DNA of 64,000 bases, from assembly GCF_900302465.1 (NCBI RefSeq), contig NZ_OMOR01000001.1, forward strand, positions 2,232,001 to 2,296,000. Direction: 5' to 3'. The notes beneath the pieces are model-generated. The model did no database searches. It saw only the letters and a list, made by a program, of their open reading frames with translations, and had not been told where the DNA came from. The position numbers were made by a program, and so were the translations under genes. Positions 1 to 8,356 of the stretch are shown piece after piece. Each line of letters opens with the position of its first letter. The stretch's first letter is position 1. Origin of the DNA: Ascidiaceihabitans donghaensis (GTDB lineage: Bacteria > Pseudomonadota > Alphaproteobacteria > Rhodobacterales > Rhodobacteraceae).

Positions 1-1227
1 CAGCCCGGTAGACTGCGCAAGCGGGTTCAACAACCCGCAAACTTCGTACAACAGGCTGCGCAATTCATAAGGTTCCAGTTTTAGCTCAAGATGCCCAGCT
101 TCTATCTTGGAGAAATCCAGAATGTCCGAAATCAACCCCGTCAAAGCCAAAGCAGAAGACCGGATCGTTTCAATATATTCTTGTTGATCCGTGTCCAATT
201 CGCTTTGCGCGAGCATATCGGCCATGCCGACGATGCCATTCATCGGTGTCCGGATTTCATGGCTCATGGTGGCAAGAAAATTTGACTTGGTGGTCGCAGC
301 CACCTCGGCAGCATCTTTGGCTTCTTGCAGCATCAGATTATGTGCATGTAATTCTGTGACATCTGAATGCACTAGAATGTAGCCACCGTTGCGGCGCATA
401 CTCGAGGTCACGGAACAGGTCCGGTTCAAACCGGGAATGTCGATCAATACAGGTCGCATGGCCATGGTTTCTTCCTCGAAGCGCTTGCGCAATACGTCGT
501 CCTTGGACACATGCCCCCGCTCTACCAGTTTGCGGGTGAGATCTTTCACCAATGTTCCCGGCATCACGTCATCATCATCAAGATCAAACAGTTTCCGGTA
601 TGCCGGATTCACCATGATGACTTCATTTTCCGGGTCAAACAGCTTGTGCTTGGAGGTCACAATCAACCCTTCCCCCATCGCTTCCAATACCTCGCTGAGA
701 AGTTTGTTGTTGGCCTCCAGCTCTGCGTTGCGGGTGGACAGTTCACGTTCAAGCGCATCTGCACGCGACTTGAGCCCGTAGACCAGACCGGATGTTGCGC
801 CCGCCTTTTCGATTGTGTGCGTGACATGAATGCTGATGCCGTTGAAACCGCGAAACGCACCCTTGTCGTCGAAGACCGGAATAGCACTGTCCATCAAAAC
901 CACGCGCGTTCCGTCTTTCATGTTTCGTTCGTAGCATAAGTTGTTAAACGGTCGTTGCGCGCGTAAGGCCGAATAATAGGCATCTATGCCTGCTTCGGTT
1001 TTGGCGTCACCATAGATAGGATCCAAGATCGAAATGCCCGTTAAATCGGAATGCGTGGATCCGGTGATCACGCCGACATTGTCGCTGAGATACGTCAAGG
1101 TATAGTTTTCATCGACGCTCCAAAACCAGCCAGGCAATGTGTCCAGCATAGGCGCCCAATCGCGGGACAACGCCGCCAGCCCGTCGGGTGCACCAAATGC
1201 TTGATCGATCAGATTTTGCAGCAACAT
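1..1227 (-). CDS. PAS-domain sensor histidine kinase, 3' end beyond the window
   Basis: Reading leftward from the ATG at 1227, an open frame of 409 codons runs off the left edge, so the C-terminus is missing. Residues about 30-140 and 180-295 look like two PAS-type sensor modules (WFWSVDENYTLTYLSDNVG in the first), joined by a charged helical linker at about 150-178. A HisKA dimerisation box FLATMSHEIRTPMNG follows, with the phospho-accepting His at about 323. The ATP-binding domain, and any receiver or HPt domain, would lie outside the window. No transmembrane segment is visible, so it is probably cytosolic. The H-box is of the kind common in hybrid kinases, but that is inference. It is divergent from ilvN with a 142-base gap. 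No response regulator is adjacent, so it is an orphan as far as can be seen. Confidence 0.9.
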   Translation of the reverse strand, partial: MLLQNLIDQAFGAPDGLAALSRDWAPMLDTLPGWFWSVDENYTLTYLSDNVGVITGSTHSDLTGISILDPIYGDAKTEAGIDAYYSALRAQRPFNNLCYERNMKDGTRVVLMDSAIPVFDDKGAFRGFNGISIHVTHTIEKAGATSGLVYGLKSRADALERELSTRNAELEANNKLLSEVLEAMGEGLIVTSKHKLFDPENEVIMVNPAYRKLFDLDDDDVMPGTLVKDLTRKLVERGHVSKDDVLRKRFEEETMAMRPVLIDIPGLNRTCSVTSSMRRNGGYILVHSDVTELHAHNLMLQEAKDAAEVAATTKSNFLATMSHEIRTPMNGIVGMADMLAQSELDTDQQEYIETIRSSALALTGLISDILDFSKIEAGHLELKLEPYELRSLLYEVCGLLNPLAQSTGL

Positions 1228-1369
1228 CGACTGTCTCTTTCTGTGCTTTTTCCCCTCATATCGCCAAGCTCTTAATCGACAATTATCAAGCTCAAAAAAA
1301 CAGTGTTTCTCTGGTCATTTGACAGGAACAGCGGTAGGCTTAAACATCGTTTGCGTAAGGAAAAATCCC

Positions 1370-1930
1370 ATGTCCGCTCTGAAGATCAAAAAAGGTGCTT
1401 CATCCAAATCCGCATATAACTTGCGGCCCACGTTTTCAGACGTCATTGAACGTCACACGTTGGCGGTCTTGGTCGAAAATGAACCCGGTGTTCTGGCGCG
1501 TGTGATTGGGTTGTTTTCAGGACGCGGGTACAACATTGAAAGCCTGACGGTGGCTGAAGTGGACCATCAGGGTCATCTAAGCCGCATCACCATTGTCACC
1601 GCCGGCACCCCGCAAGTGATCGAACAGATCAAGGCGCAGCTGGGACGGATCGTGACAGTACACGAAGTACACGATCTGACTGTAGAGGGCCCTTGCGTTG
1701 AACGCGAACTGGCCATGTTCAAAGTGGCCAGTACCGGAGATAAACGTGTCGAAGCCCTGCGGCTTGCGGATATTTTCCGGGCCAACGTGGTGGACAGCAC
1801 GCTTGAAAGCTTTGTTTTTGAAATTACCGGTGCGCCCGAAAAAATTGACGCTTTCGCTGATCTGATGCGCCCCTTGGGGCTTGCTGATGTCGCACGCACC
1901 GGTGTTGCCGCCCTGTCACGCGGCGATTAA
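1370..1930 (+). CDS. ilvN: Acetolactate synthase small (regulatory) subunit
   Basis: This is the regulatory subunit of acetohydroxyacid synthase. It binds the catalytic IlvB/IlvI subunit and confers valine feedback inhibition in branched-chain amino acid synthesis. The product is 186 residues. The ACT domain is at about 27-100 (HTLAVLVENEPGVLARVIGL, then GRGYNIESLTV) and the C-terminal ALS_ss_C domain at about 105-184. The ATG at 1370 was chosen because a purine-rich AAGGAAAA lies just upstream; the frame stays open to 1319 but that extension is not IlvN-like. The catalytic subunit gene is not next to it. Upstream is a divergent kinase and downstream a convergent gene only 4 bases away, so ilvN appears to be transcribed alone. 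Confidence 0.96.
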   Translation: MSALKIKKGASSKSAYNLRPTFSDVIERHTLAVLVENEPGVLARVIGLFSGRGYNIESLTVAEVDHQGHLSRITIVTAGTPQVIEQIKAQLGRIVTVHEVHDLTVEGPCVERELAMFKVASTGDKRVEALRLADIFRANVVDSTLESFVFEITGAPEKIDAFADLMRPLGLADVARTGVAALSRGD

Positions 1931-1934
1931 ACGT

Positions 1935-2267
1935 CTACGCGCCCTGCACGTTGCGTTTGTTTGGTGTAGTTGGTGTCTCAGGCACTGGCCGGAATGGAAT
2001 AATTTTGGCTGATGCCTGTGATGTGTCCAATCGTTGAGGCGCAGTTTGCGTCTGTGCCGTGTCGTCCTCTAGTATTGTTGCATTGTGCGCCCGTCGCAGG
2101 TTCGCCTCGACGTAAAGGTCGAAACGCACAACGTCTCCGACAGCAAAAAACGGTTTGCCCTCGGACAATGAACTCGCATCATCCAAAAATGCCAGATCGC
2201 CCTGATCTTCGCACCAGATAACGGCCTGACGATCTACTTCGTCGCTCCAAAGGATGACACCAATCAT
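1935..2267 (-). CDS. Small acidic protein of unknown function, possibly cold-shock-like fold
   Basis: I do not recognise a named family. The frame gives 110 residues from the ATG at 2267. It is open further upstream to 2396, but that extension is Arg-rich and looks non-coding, and an AGGGCAAG stretch precedes 2267. The N-terminal 70 residues read like a short beta-rich domain: GVILWSDEVDRQAVIWCEDQ, then FFAVGDVVRFDLYVEANLRR. The 'V.W...D..A..W....G.L.F' then 'VGD.V.F' pattern is reminiscent of cold-shock/OB folds, without clear RNP motifs. The C-terminus is Thr/Gln/Pro-rich and probably disordered. It converges on ilvN and is divergent from the XRE regulator, sharing the promoter region that holds TTAA boxes. 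Confidence 0.6.
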   Translation of the reverse strand: MIGVILWSDEVDRQAVIWCEDQGDLAFLDDASSLSEGKPFFAVGDVVRFDLYVEANLRRAHNATILEDDTAQTQTAPQRLDTSQASAKIIPFRPVPETPTTPNKRNVQGA

Positions 2268-2330
2268 GAAACTTGCCCTGCTTGTTTCGCAATAGCCATA
2301 TCTGACTAGATTTTGGAGCCGGTGCACATG

Positions 2331-2457
2331 GTTAACTCGGTATCGTACTCTTGCAATTTGTGTCCATGTGCGTATCGTGGTGCCGCGCTTGCGCAACGCA
2401 GGTGACTCTAATTGGCGTCAACTTATTAACATCAAGTTAATCCGCGCCGTTAACTCG
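2331..2457. repeat. Direct repeat GTTAACTCG, two copies 118 bases apart
   Basis: The 9-mer GTTAACTCG occurs at 2331-2339 and again at 2449-2457, both in the gap between the small acidic protein gene and the XRE regulator gene. The first six bases form a palindrome (GTTAAC). The spacing is about 11 helical turns, which would suit an operator pair or DNA looping. Function is inferred only from position. Confidence 0.4.
2426..2440. promoter_or_regulatory. Perfect CtrA-type box TTAA-N7-TTAA
   Basis: The bases are TTAA, CATCAAG, TTAA, which matches the TTAA-N7-TTAA consensus of the alphaproteobacterial cell-cycle regulator CtrA and reads on both strands. Two further TTAA boxes lie at 2450-2453 and 2458-2461. 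The box is 61 bases upstream of the XRE regulator start and 159 bases upstream of the divergent gene start. Binding is inferred from the consensus alone; AT-rich promoters can produce such matches by chance. Confidence 0.5.
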
Positions 2458-2500
2458 TTAATTGGTATGATCTATTACGTAGGACACAGACGGAGCTAAG

Positions 2501-3298
2501 ATGCCCCCCCACGTTAAAACACCTGCTGAATTGCGCAGTATGTTCGGCTCGAATTTGCGGATTTTATCCCAAAACTACCAATCTGTGTCAGAGTTGTCGC
2601 GGCAACTTGGTATCAACCGCACCCAATTCAACAGATACCTTGCGGGGGAAAGCTTCCCGAGACCTGATGTTTTGGCGCGGATATGTGCATTCTTTCATGT
2701 AGACGCACGCATGCTTTTGGAACCCGTCGAGACGATCAATTCATTGTCCGACCCAATTTCAGGGCCATTTTTACGCGATTTCGTCGGACGTGGCGCCTAT
2801 GGCATCCCCGAAGATCTCTTTCCCAGTGGCTTTTTCCGCTTTACGCGCCGCAGCTTTCTGGAAGCTTCGCAATTTGTCGAAGGTTTGGTGTTTGTAAAAC
2901 GCGAAAACACTGTCACTTACATCCGCGGCTACGAGACGCGCCAAGCCATGCAATCCCAGGGGTTGTCGGCAAAACGCAGTGCCAGCGAATTCCGCGGCCT
3001 TGTCATGCAACAAGAAGAAGGCATCGCAGCCCTTATATCGCGGCGCAATTCCATGACCTGTTCATTTAACTACCTTAGCCGCGTTGCATCTTTTGAAAAC
3101 AACTTCTGGGTTGGTTACGTGGCCCGCACAGTACGCGAAAGCATGTCCGGTGATCGGGCTGTTCGCATGGTGTATGAACATCTGGGGAGCGATTTCTCGA
3201 CGGCGATGGCGGCGGCGCGGAAATCAGGATATTGTGCCGAAGAAGATCTTATCCCGTTCCACAGACGTTTGTTGGACCCTGCACGCCCCTTTGGTTGA
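2501..3298 (+). CDS. XRE-family helix-turn-helix transcriptional regulator
   Basis: The product is 265 residues. An N-terminal HTH_XRE domain covers about 12-72: the first helix SNLRILSQN, then SVSELSRQLGINRTQFNRYL with the recognition helix around NRTQFNRYLAG, then PRPDVLARICAFFHVDARML. The remaining 190 residues (around GRGAYGIPEDLFPSGFFRFT) match no ligand-binding domain I can name and may be a family-specific effector or oligomerisation domain. It is probably a cytosolic DNA-binding regulator. It lies 105 bases upstream of the Rieske oxygenase on the same strand and could control it, which is inference. The region upstream carries a perfect CtrA-type box and the GTTAACTCG repeat. Confidence 0.85.
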   Translation: MPPHVKTPAELRSMFGSNLRILSQNYQSVSELSRQLGINRTQFNRYLAGESFPRPDVLARICAFFHVDARMLLEPVETINSLSDPISGPFLRDFVGRGAYGIPEDLFPSGFFRFTRRSFLEASQFVEGLVFVKRENTVTYIRGYETRQAMQSQGLSAKRSASEFRGLVMQQEEGIAALISRRNSMTCSFNYLSRVASFENNFWVGYVARTVRESMSGDRAVRMVYEHLGSDFSTAMAAARKSGYCAEEDLIPFHRRLLDPARPFG

Positions 3299-3403
3299 CG
3301 CCAGCGGGCAATGTCGCATTGGGAAAACTCAAGTCGCGGATGAGCACACAAAGCAATGGCTTCCCTTGTAACGCTGGAACAAGACATCAGCGAGGGGCCA
3401 GCC

Positions 3404-4555
3404 ATGACCACCACCGATCTTGACACAGTATGCCAACCCATCGAGCACGCCAATGGCTTGCCAAATGCGCACTACATTGATCCGGACATCTTCGATGAAG
3501 AAAAAAACGCCGTTCTGTTTGCGGGCTGGGCGGGTTTGGCTGTGGGCGCAGATGTGCCGGATATCGGTGATGCCGTGCCCATCGACTTTTTGGGCATGCC
3601 ATTGCTGATGGTGCGCGACAAAAACGGCGCAGTGCGCGTTTTTCAAAACACATGCCGTCACCGCGGCATGATCCTTGTCGATGCCCCCCGCAAAATCGAA
3701 GGCGCAATTCGCTGCCCCTATCACAGTTGGTGCTATTCAACGGATGGCCGCCTTGTTTCAACACCGCATGTCGGCGGGCCGGGGCAAAACACACATCCCG
3801 ACATCGATCGTTCATTATTGGGTTTGGTCGAAATCCGCAGCCACATCTGGATGGATGTCATCTGGATCAATATTTCAGGGGATGCAGCGCCGTTTGAAAC
3901 TGTAAACGCAGCCCTGATGGAACGCTGGTCAGAGTTTGACACACCAATCCATCATGGTGGTGCCGACAGCCGGTTTCAGCTTGAGATCAATTGCAATTGG
4001 AAGTTGGCAGTCGAGAACTATTGCGAAAGCTACCACTTGCCTTGGGTACACCCCGGCCTGAACAGCTATTCCCGCCTTGAAGACCATTACCATATCGAGA
4101 AAAAACAAACCTTCGCGGGACAAGGCACATATGTGTACCGCCAATTGAAGGACGATCAAGGGAACAGCTTTCCCGACTTTGACGGGTTGTCACAGACATG
4201 GGACACGGCGGCAGAATATATCACGGCCTTTCCAAATGTCCTGTTGGGCGTGCACCGCGACCATGTTTTCTCGATTGTTCTACTGCCGCAAGGTCCCGAA
4301 AAAACAATTGAAAACATTCACTTGTACTATGCTTCTGACAAAACAGACGCGGGCTTGCGGGCCCAAAACACGCGCCTTTGGAAAGACGTCTTTGCAGAAG
4401 ATGTCTTTGTTGTAGAAGGCATGCAGCGCGGACGTCACGCAGTTCACTTCGACGGCGGGCGGTTTTCGCCGGCCATGGACAGCCCCACACATCTGTTTCA
4501 CGAATGGGTCGCTACCCGGATCCAAACCCATCGCAGCCCCCTTGCGGCAGAATGA
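3404..4555 (+). CDS. Rieske non-haem iron oxygenase, alpha subunit (quaternary-amine oxygenase-like)
   Basis: The product is 383 residues. The Rieske [2Fe-2S] ligands are visible as C84-R-H86 (NTCRHRG) and C104-P-Y-H107 (CPYHSWC). The catalytic domain follows, with NWKLAVENYCESYHLPWVHP giving the bridging acidic residue E208 and iron ligands H211 and H216. A third ligand, D333, sits in AEDVFVVEGMQRG. The bridging residue is Glu rather than the usual Asp; Glu there is known from the CntA carnitine oxygenase group, so a quaternary-ammonium substrate is a reasonable guess. The ATG at 3404 has a GAGGGG ribosome site; an in-frame ATG at 3356 would add 16 residues. No reductase or ferredoxin gene is adjacent. 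The stop overlaps the start of the next small gene by 4 bases. Confidence 0.9.
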   Translation: MTTTDLDTVCQPIEHANGLPNAHYIDPDIFDEEKNAVLFAGWAGLAVGADVPDIGDAVPIDFLGMPLLMVRDKNGAVRVFQNTCRHRGMILVDAPRKIEGAIRCPYHSWCYSTDGRLVSTPHVGGPGQNTHPDIDRSLLGLVEIRSHIWMDVIWINISGDAAPFETVNAALMERWSEFDTPIHHGGADSRFQLEINCNWKLAVENYCESYHLPWVHPGLNSYSRLEDHYHIEKKQTFAGQGTYVYRQLKDDQGNSFPDFDGLSQTWDTAAEYITAFPNVLLGVHRDHVFSIVLLPQGPEKTIENIHLYYASDKTDAGLRAQNTRLWKDVFAEDVFVVEGMQRGRHAVHFDGGRFSPAMDSPTHLFHEWVATRIQTHRSPLAAE

Positions 4556-4767
4556 CAGATTTAAATGCCGCTATGCTGGCGGCACATACAGCATCTGACC
4601 AAAACGCTTTGGTGGCTTTGTATACCCAAGCTGCGGATCAGGCTGTTGATCTGGATGCGGCCTGCTTTTTTCTGACACATGCTTATGTGTTTGCCCTGGA
4701 ACTCGGACACACACAGGCCGAGGCATTGCGGCTTAGGTTGGTCGCGGAAGGCCGCGAACCGGCATAG
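4552..4767 (+). CDS. Small helical protein coupled to the Rieske oxygenase, unknown function
   Basis: This 71-residue protein starts at the ATG overlapping the oxygenase stop (ATGA, 4552-4555), so it is very probably translated by coupling. It is Ala/Leu-rich and predicted helical: two or three amphipathic helices around AAMLAAHTASDQNALVALYT and ACFFLTHAYVFALELGHTQA. This pattern is loosely TPR-like, but I recognise no named family. It has no cysteines or histidines arranged as a metal site apart from a single Cys, so it does not look like a ferredoxin. It could be an assembly or accessory factor for the oxygenase; that is inference from the overlap only. Confidence 0.75.
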   Translation: MTDLNAAMLAAHTASDQNALVALYTQAADQAVDLDAACFFLTHAYVFALELGHTQAEALRLRLVAEGREPA

Positions 4768-4794
4768 GTTTGGCCGCCCACCGGAAGCTGTGGC

Positions 4795-5610
4795 TTATGA
4801 CTGGGCAGGTCCGTCCAGCAGTGCGGCGTAAACATGCCACGACGCATGGCCCAGCCACGGAAGAACGATCAACAAGCCCAAAAAGCCAGGCAGCAGCGCC
4901 AACAGGCAAACCCCCGCAACAAAGATCGCCCATGGCAACATGACCCAAGGATGCGCCATCACGGTTTGAACGCTGGTCAGCATCGCCGTCACATAATCCA
5001 CCTCACGGTCCAGCAACAACGGCAACCCGATCACGCACATTGAAAACAGAAAAAGCGCAAAACCGGCGCCTACAACTGTGCCCATTCCCAACATCATCAC
5101 CCCGTCCGGCGTCAAAAACACCGTCAGAGACGAAGAAATATTCGTCATCGGCGCAAGTCCCAGAAACAGCGCAAAGATCATGTGGCCAAGGAAAAACCAA
5201 AACAGCAAAACGACGATCATGATGGCACACAGCCAAGGCAGTTGGCGATTGCGCTCTCCCCACATAACGCGCAGCACTGCGCCCACCGACACGCGCTGCC
5301 CCGCTGCACGTCTGCGTGACACCTCATAGGTGCCAAAAGCTGCAAAAGGCGCCGCCAACGGAAATCCGAACACCATCAAAATGAGCCAAAACGTGTGACC
5401 CGAAGCATAGGTCACCCCCACCATCATCCATCCTGCCAATATGCAGGCCAATGCCGCGAGCAGACCAAACACAGGGGCCGCTTTAAAATCCTGCCACCCC
5501 GACACAAGTGCACCGCGTAAAATGGCGATATTGGGCGCATCCATCTCAGGCACCCCATGATTGGCGGGTAAGGTTTCTGGTGATCGTTCCATTTCGGGAG
5601 TGTGCGCCAT
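4795..5610 (-). CDS. DUF2189 integral membrane protein
   Basis: The product is 271 residues and belongs to the DUF2189 family of polytopic inner-membrane proteins of unknown function. Several hydrophobic segments are visible: about 42-60 (FGLLAALACILAGWMM), 70-92, 128-155 (AIMIVVLLFWFFLGHMIFAL), 170-200 and 222-255. The N-terminal 25 residues are polar. The middle contains GTYEVSRRRAAGQRVSVG, a cytoplasmic-type loop with three Arg. The start lies one base after the amidase stop on the same strand, so the two are probably one transcript. Nothing in the sequence suggests a catalytic site. Confidence 0.85.
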   Translation of the reverse strand: MAHTPEMERSPETLPANHGVPEMDAPNIAILRGALVSGWQDFKAAPVFGLLAALACILAGWMMVGVTYASGHTFWLILMVFGFPLAAPFAAFGTYEVSRRRAAGQRVSVGAVLRVMWGERNRQLPWLCAIMIVVLLFWFFLGHMIFALFLGLAPMTNISSSLTVFLTPDGVMMLGMGTVVGAGFALFLFSMCVIGLPLLLDREVDYVTAMLTSVQTVMAHPWVMLPWAIFVAGVCLLALLPGFLGLLIVLPWLGHASWHVYAALLDGPAQS

Positions 5611-5611
5611 A

Positions 5612-7039
5612 CTATACTGTTATTTCAAGTCTCGGGCGTCGCGCATTTGGCCAATCGGTTGCAAGGTGCCAATTTTGCGCCAAACGCAAAAGCATGGCAT
5701 CTGACCCACGACGACCGATCAGTTGCAGCCCCATTGGCAGATCATTCGGCCCGCCAAAGCCCACTGGAACATTGACGACGGGCAAACCAAGAAGGCTTGG
5801 GGCGATCACAATTTCCATCCAGCGATGATAGGTATCCATTGTTTGCCCCGCGACTGTTTTGGGGTATTCCAATGCCACATCGAATGGCCACACCTGCGCG
5901 GACGGGGCAACAATTACATCATATTTATCAAATAGATGCGAAGCAGATTTAAACCAACCAGACCGCACTGCACTGGCGTCATGAATTTCAGTGGCCGACA
6001 AGGCCAAACCCTTTTCGATTTCCCACTGTGCAGAAGGTTTCAAGCGCTGGCGTTTCGTCTCGTCCTCGTACAATGCGCGTAACCCCATCGACACATTGAA
6101 CGCGCGCAACGTGGTCCAGCTGTCCCAGATCGCGTCTGGCGAAAACGGAGGGTTCAGTGCATCCACAACGCAGCCCATATCAGACATTTGGCGCAGCGCG
6201 GTTTGCGACAGTTCGTCAATGCCATCCTCAAGCGGGATTGCACCGCCCCAATCCCCCAACCACCCCACACGCAAGCCCGTGACGTCTCCGTCTATGGCAG
6301 GCAGGGTCTGGGACAGGGCAATCCCATGGGGTTGACGCGGATCAGGGCCTGCCATCGTATCCAACAGGGCCGCAAGATCTTTTGGGGTTCGCGCCATTGG
6401 CCCGTTTGTCGCATTTTGATGCAAGAACGTATCGCCCTGAGGCTCTGATGGCACCAACCCGAATGTTGGTCGCATCCCGTAGACGTTGTTCCAAGCGGCC
6501 GGATTGCGCAAGGACCCCATCATATCAGACCCATCCGCCACACAAAGCATACCTGTCGCCAAGGCCACGGCCGCCCCACCTGATGATCCACCAGCCGTTT
6601 GCCCCGGGCCGTAGGGATTTCGCGTGGCGCCGAACACGGGATTGAACGTATGGCTTCCAAGACCGAATTCAGGCGTGTTGGTTTTCCCTATGACAATCGC
6701 ACCAGCGTCTCGCAGACGTGCCACCATAACATCATCTGCCTGTGCCATCTGTCCGGCAAACAAAGGGGACCCCATTGATGTGGGAAACCCTTTTGCATTG
6801 GCCAAATCTTTGATCGCAATGGGTATTCCGTGCAGCCAGCCCTTACGTGCGGTTTTATCCGCACTGCGGGCTTCGGCCATCAAAGCATCGCTGTCCCGTA
6901 AAGACACGATGGCATTTACGGTCCCATTTACGGCGTCGATACGGTTCAGCGTCGATTGCATTACGTCCGAGGCGCTTACAGTACCATCGGCCAGTTTTTC
7001 GGAAAGCGTCAGCGCACTTTGGAAACTTAAATCTGTCAT
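5612..7039 (-). CDS. Amidase-signature family hydrolase
   Basis: The product is 475 residues of the amidase-signature (Ser-cisSer-Lys) family, which hydrolyses carboxamides; it includes GatA-like, acetamidase and aryl-acylamidase enzymes. The catalytic Lys is K77 in IAIKDLANAKG. The Gly/Ser loop TAGGSSGGAAVAL supplies the cis-Ser (S152/153), and the nucleophile is S176 in GSDMMGSLRNPA. The usual GSDxGGS motif reads GSDMMGS here, a modest variation. The C-terminal part ends with PVVNVPVGFGGPNDLPMGLQ, typical of the family. It is not part of a gatCAB cluster and its 475 residues do not specifically suggest GatA, so the substrate is unknown. It is followed one base later by the DUF2189 gene. Confidence 0.92.
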   Translation of the reverse strand: MTDLSFQSALTLSEKLADGTVSASDVMQSTLNRIDAVNGTVNAIVSLRDSDALMAEARSADKTARKGWLHGIPIAIKDLANAKGFPTSMGSPLFAGQMAQADDVMVARLRDAGAIVIGKTNTPEFGLGSHTFNPVFGATRNPYGPGQTAGGSSGGAAVALATGMLCVADGSDMMGSLRNPAAWNNVYGMRPTFGLVPSEPQGDTFLHQNATNGPMARTPKDLAALLDTMAGPDPRQPHGIALSQTLPAIDGDVTGLRVGWLGDWGGAIPLEDGIDELSQTALRQMSDMGCVVDALNPPFSPDAIWDSWTTLRAFNVSMGLRALYEDETKRQRLKPSAQWEIEKGLALSATEIHDASAVRSGWFKSASHLFDKYDVIVAPSAQVWPFDVALEYPKTVAGQTMDTYHRWMEIVIAPSLLGLPVVNVPVGFGGPNDLPMGLQLIGRRGSDAMLLRLAQNWHLATDWPNARRPRLEITV

Positions 7040-7142
7040 ATGTTAAAGGAACGCGAAAAGCTTTGTCAGCGCAAGGCCATTGCAGCCATTGTCGCTGGAC
7101 AATTGGGTCGTCTCAAACACGGTCCGCCCCAAAGGTTGGAGA

Positions 7143-8267
7143 TCAGTCGCCCTGTGCTTCTGCGCGGCTTTTGCCTGACACGTCCATCGCCAAAGTGGCC
7201 CCCATCAACCCGTCCAAATCACCGTCAAGCACCCCTTTGGTGTCCGAGGTCTCAAAGTTCGTGCGCAGGTCTTTGACCATCTGATAGGGCTGCAAAACAT
7301 AGGACCGGATTTGGTTGCCCCACCCCGCATCGCCCTTGTTTTCATGCATTTCGTTCACCGCAGCATTCCGGCGGTCCAGTTCCATCTGATACAGGCGCGA
7401 CTTTAACGCTTTCATCGCGATGTCCCGGTTCTGGTGCTGCGATTTTTCGGAACTCGTCACCACGATGCCAGTTGGCGCGTGTGTGATACGCACAGCGGAA
7501 TCCGTGGTGTTGACGTGCTGTCCGCCCGCCCCCGAGGACCGATAGGTATCGATACGGATATCAGCCGGGTTCACTTCGATTTCAATGTTGTCATCCACAA
7601 CAGGATACACCCCAACCGAGGTAAAAGAGGTGTGCCGTTTCGCAGCGGAATCGAACGGCGAGATACGCACCAAGCGATGGACGCCGCTTTCCGATTTCAT
7701 CCAGCCATAGGCGTTTGTTCCACTGATTTTATAAGTCGCGGATTTGATCCCCGCCTCTTCGCCGGCACTTTCAGACTGCAATTCAACCTTGTAGCCTTTC
7801 TTTTCGGCCCATCGCACATACATACGCGCCAACATGGATGCCCAGTCACAGGATTCTGTGCCGCCTGCCCCGGAATTGATTTCCAGAAATGTATCATTTC
7901 CGTCGGCTTCACCATCCAACAATGCTTCTAGCTCTTTTTGGGCCGCCATCGCTGCAAGCGCTGTCAGTGCCGCTTCTGCATCTGCAACAACTTCTGCGTC
8001 TTCTTCCATCTCGCCCAGCTCAATCAAATCGATGTTGTCGGCCAAATCGGTTTTGATGCCTTCATAGGTGTCGATGGCATCCACCAACATCTGACGGTCG
8101 CGCATCAGCTTTTGGGCGGCGTCTGGATCATCCCACAGATTGGGGTTTTCGACACGCGCGTTAAATTCTTCCAAGCGATATGGCGCTGTTTCAACATCCA
8201 GCCGTTGGCCCAAAAGCTCTAGGGATTTTTCAATCTCGGCTACGGTATTTTGAAGCTCTGCGCGCAT
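7143..8267 (-). CDS. prfB: Peptide chain release factor 2
   Basis: Class-I release factor recognising UGA and UAA. The product is 374 residues. [13 protein letters not shown] (about 205) contains the SPF tripeptide that defines RF2, and [19 protein letters not shown] carries the universal GGQ motif that triggers peptidyl-tRNA hydrolysis; its Gln is the target of PrmC, encoded at 52.6-53.4 kb. The reading frame is continuous from the ATG at 8267, with no internal UGA near codon 25, so this gene lacks the autoregulatory +1 frameshift known from Escherichia coli prfB. AAAGG lies about 10 bases upstream of the start. It is followed on the same strand, upstream side, by PBP1a. Confidence 0.97.
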   Translation of the reverse strand: MRAELQNTVAEIEKSLELLGQRLDVETAPYRLEEFNARVENPNLWDDPDAAQKLMRDRQMLVDAIDTYEGIKTDLADNIDLIELGEMEEDAEVVADAEAALTALAAMAAQKELEALLDGEADGNDTFLEINSGAGGTESCDWASMLARMYVRWAEKKGYKVELQSESAGEEAGIKSATYKISGTNAYGWMKSESGVHRLVRISPFDSAAKRHTSFTSVGVYPVVDDNIEIEVNPADIRIDTYRSSGAGGQHVNTTDSAVRITHAPTGIVVTSSEKSQHQNRDIAMKALKSRLYQMELDRRNAAVNEMHENKGDAGWGNQIRSYVLQPYQMVKDLRTNFETSDTKGVLDGDLDGLMGATLAMDVSGKSRAEAQGD

Positions 8268-8356
8268 CGGATTTAACCTTTAGGTTCAACAGTTAGACCC
8301 GCGTGATAGACCACCGCGCGCCCATGGGCAAGCGATGGGCCAAGCGGTGGCGCTTG

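Noticed and set aside
5612-7039. GatA subunit of Asp/Glu-tRNA amidotransferase
   Set aside because: No gatC or gatB is adjacent, and the GSDMMGS variant and neighbourhood fit a general amidase better.
7143-8267. Possible RF2 programmed frameshift site
   Set aside because: The frame is uninterrupted and no internal in-frame UGA with an upstream Shine-Dalgarno is seen.
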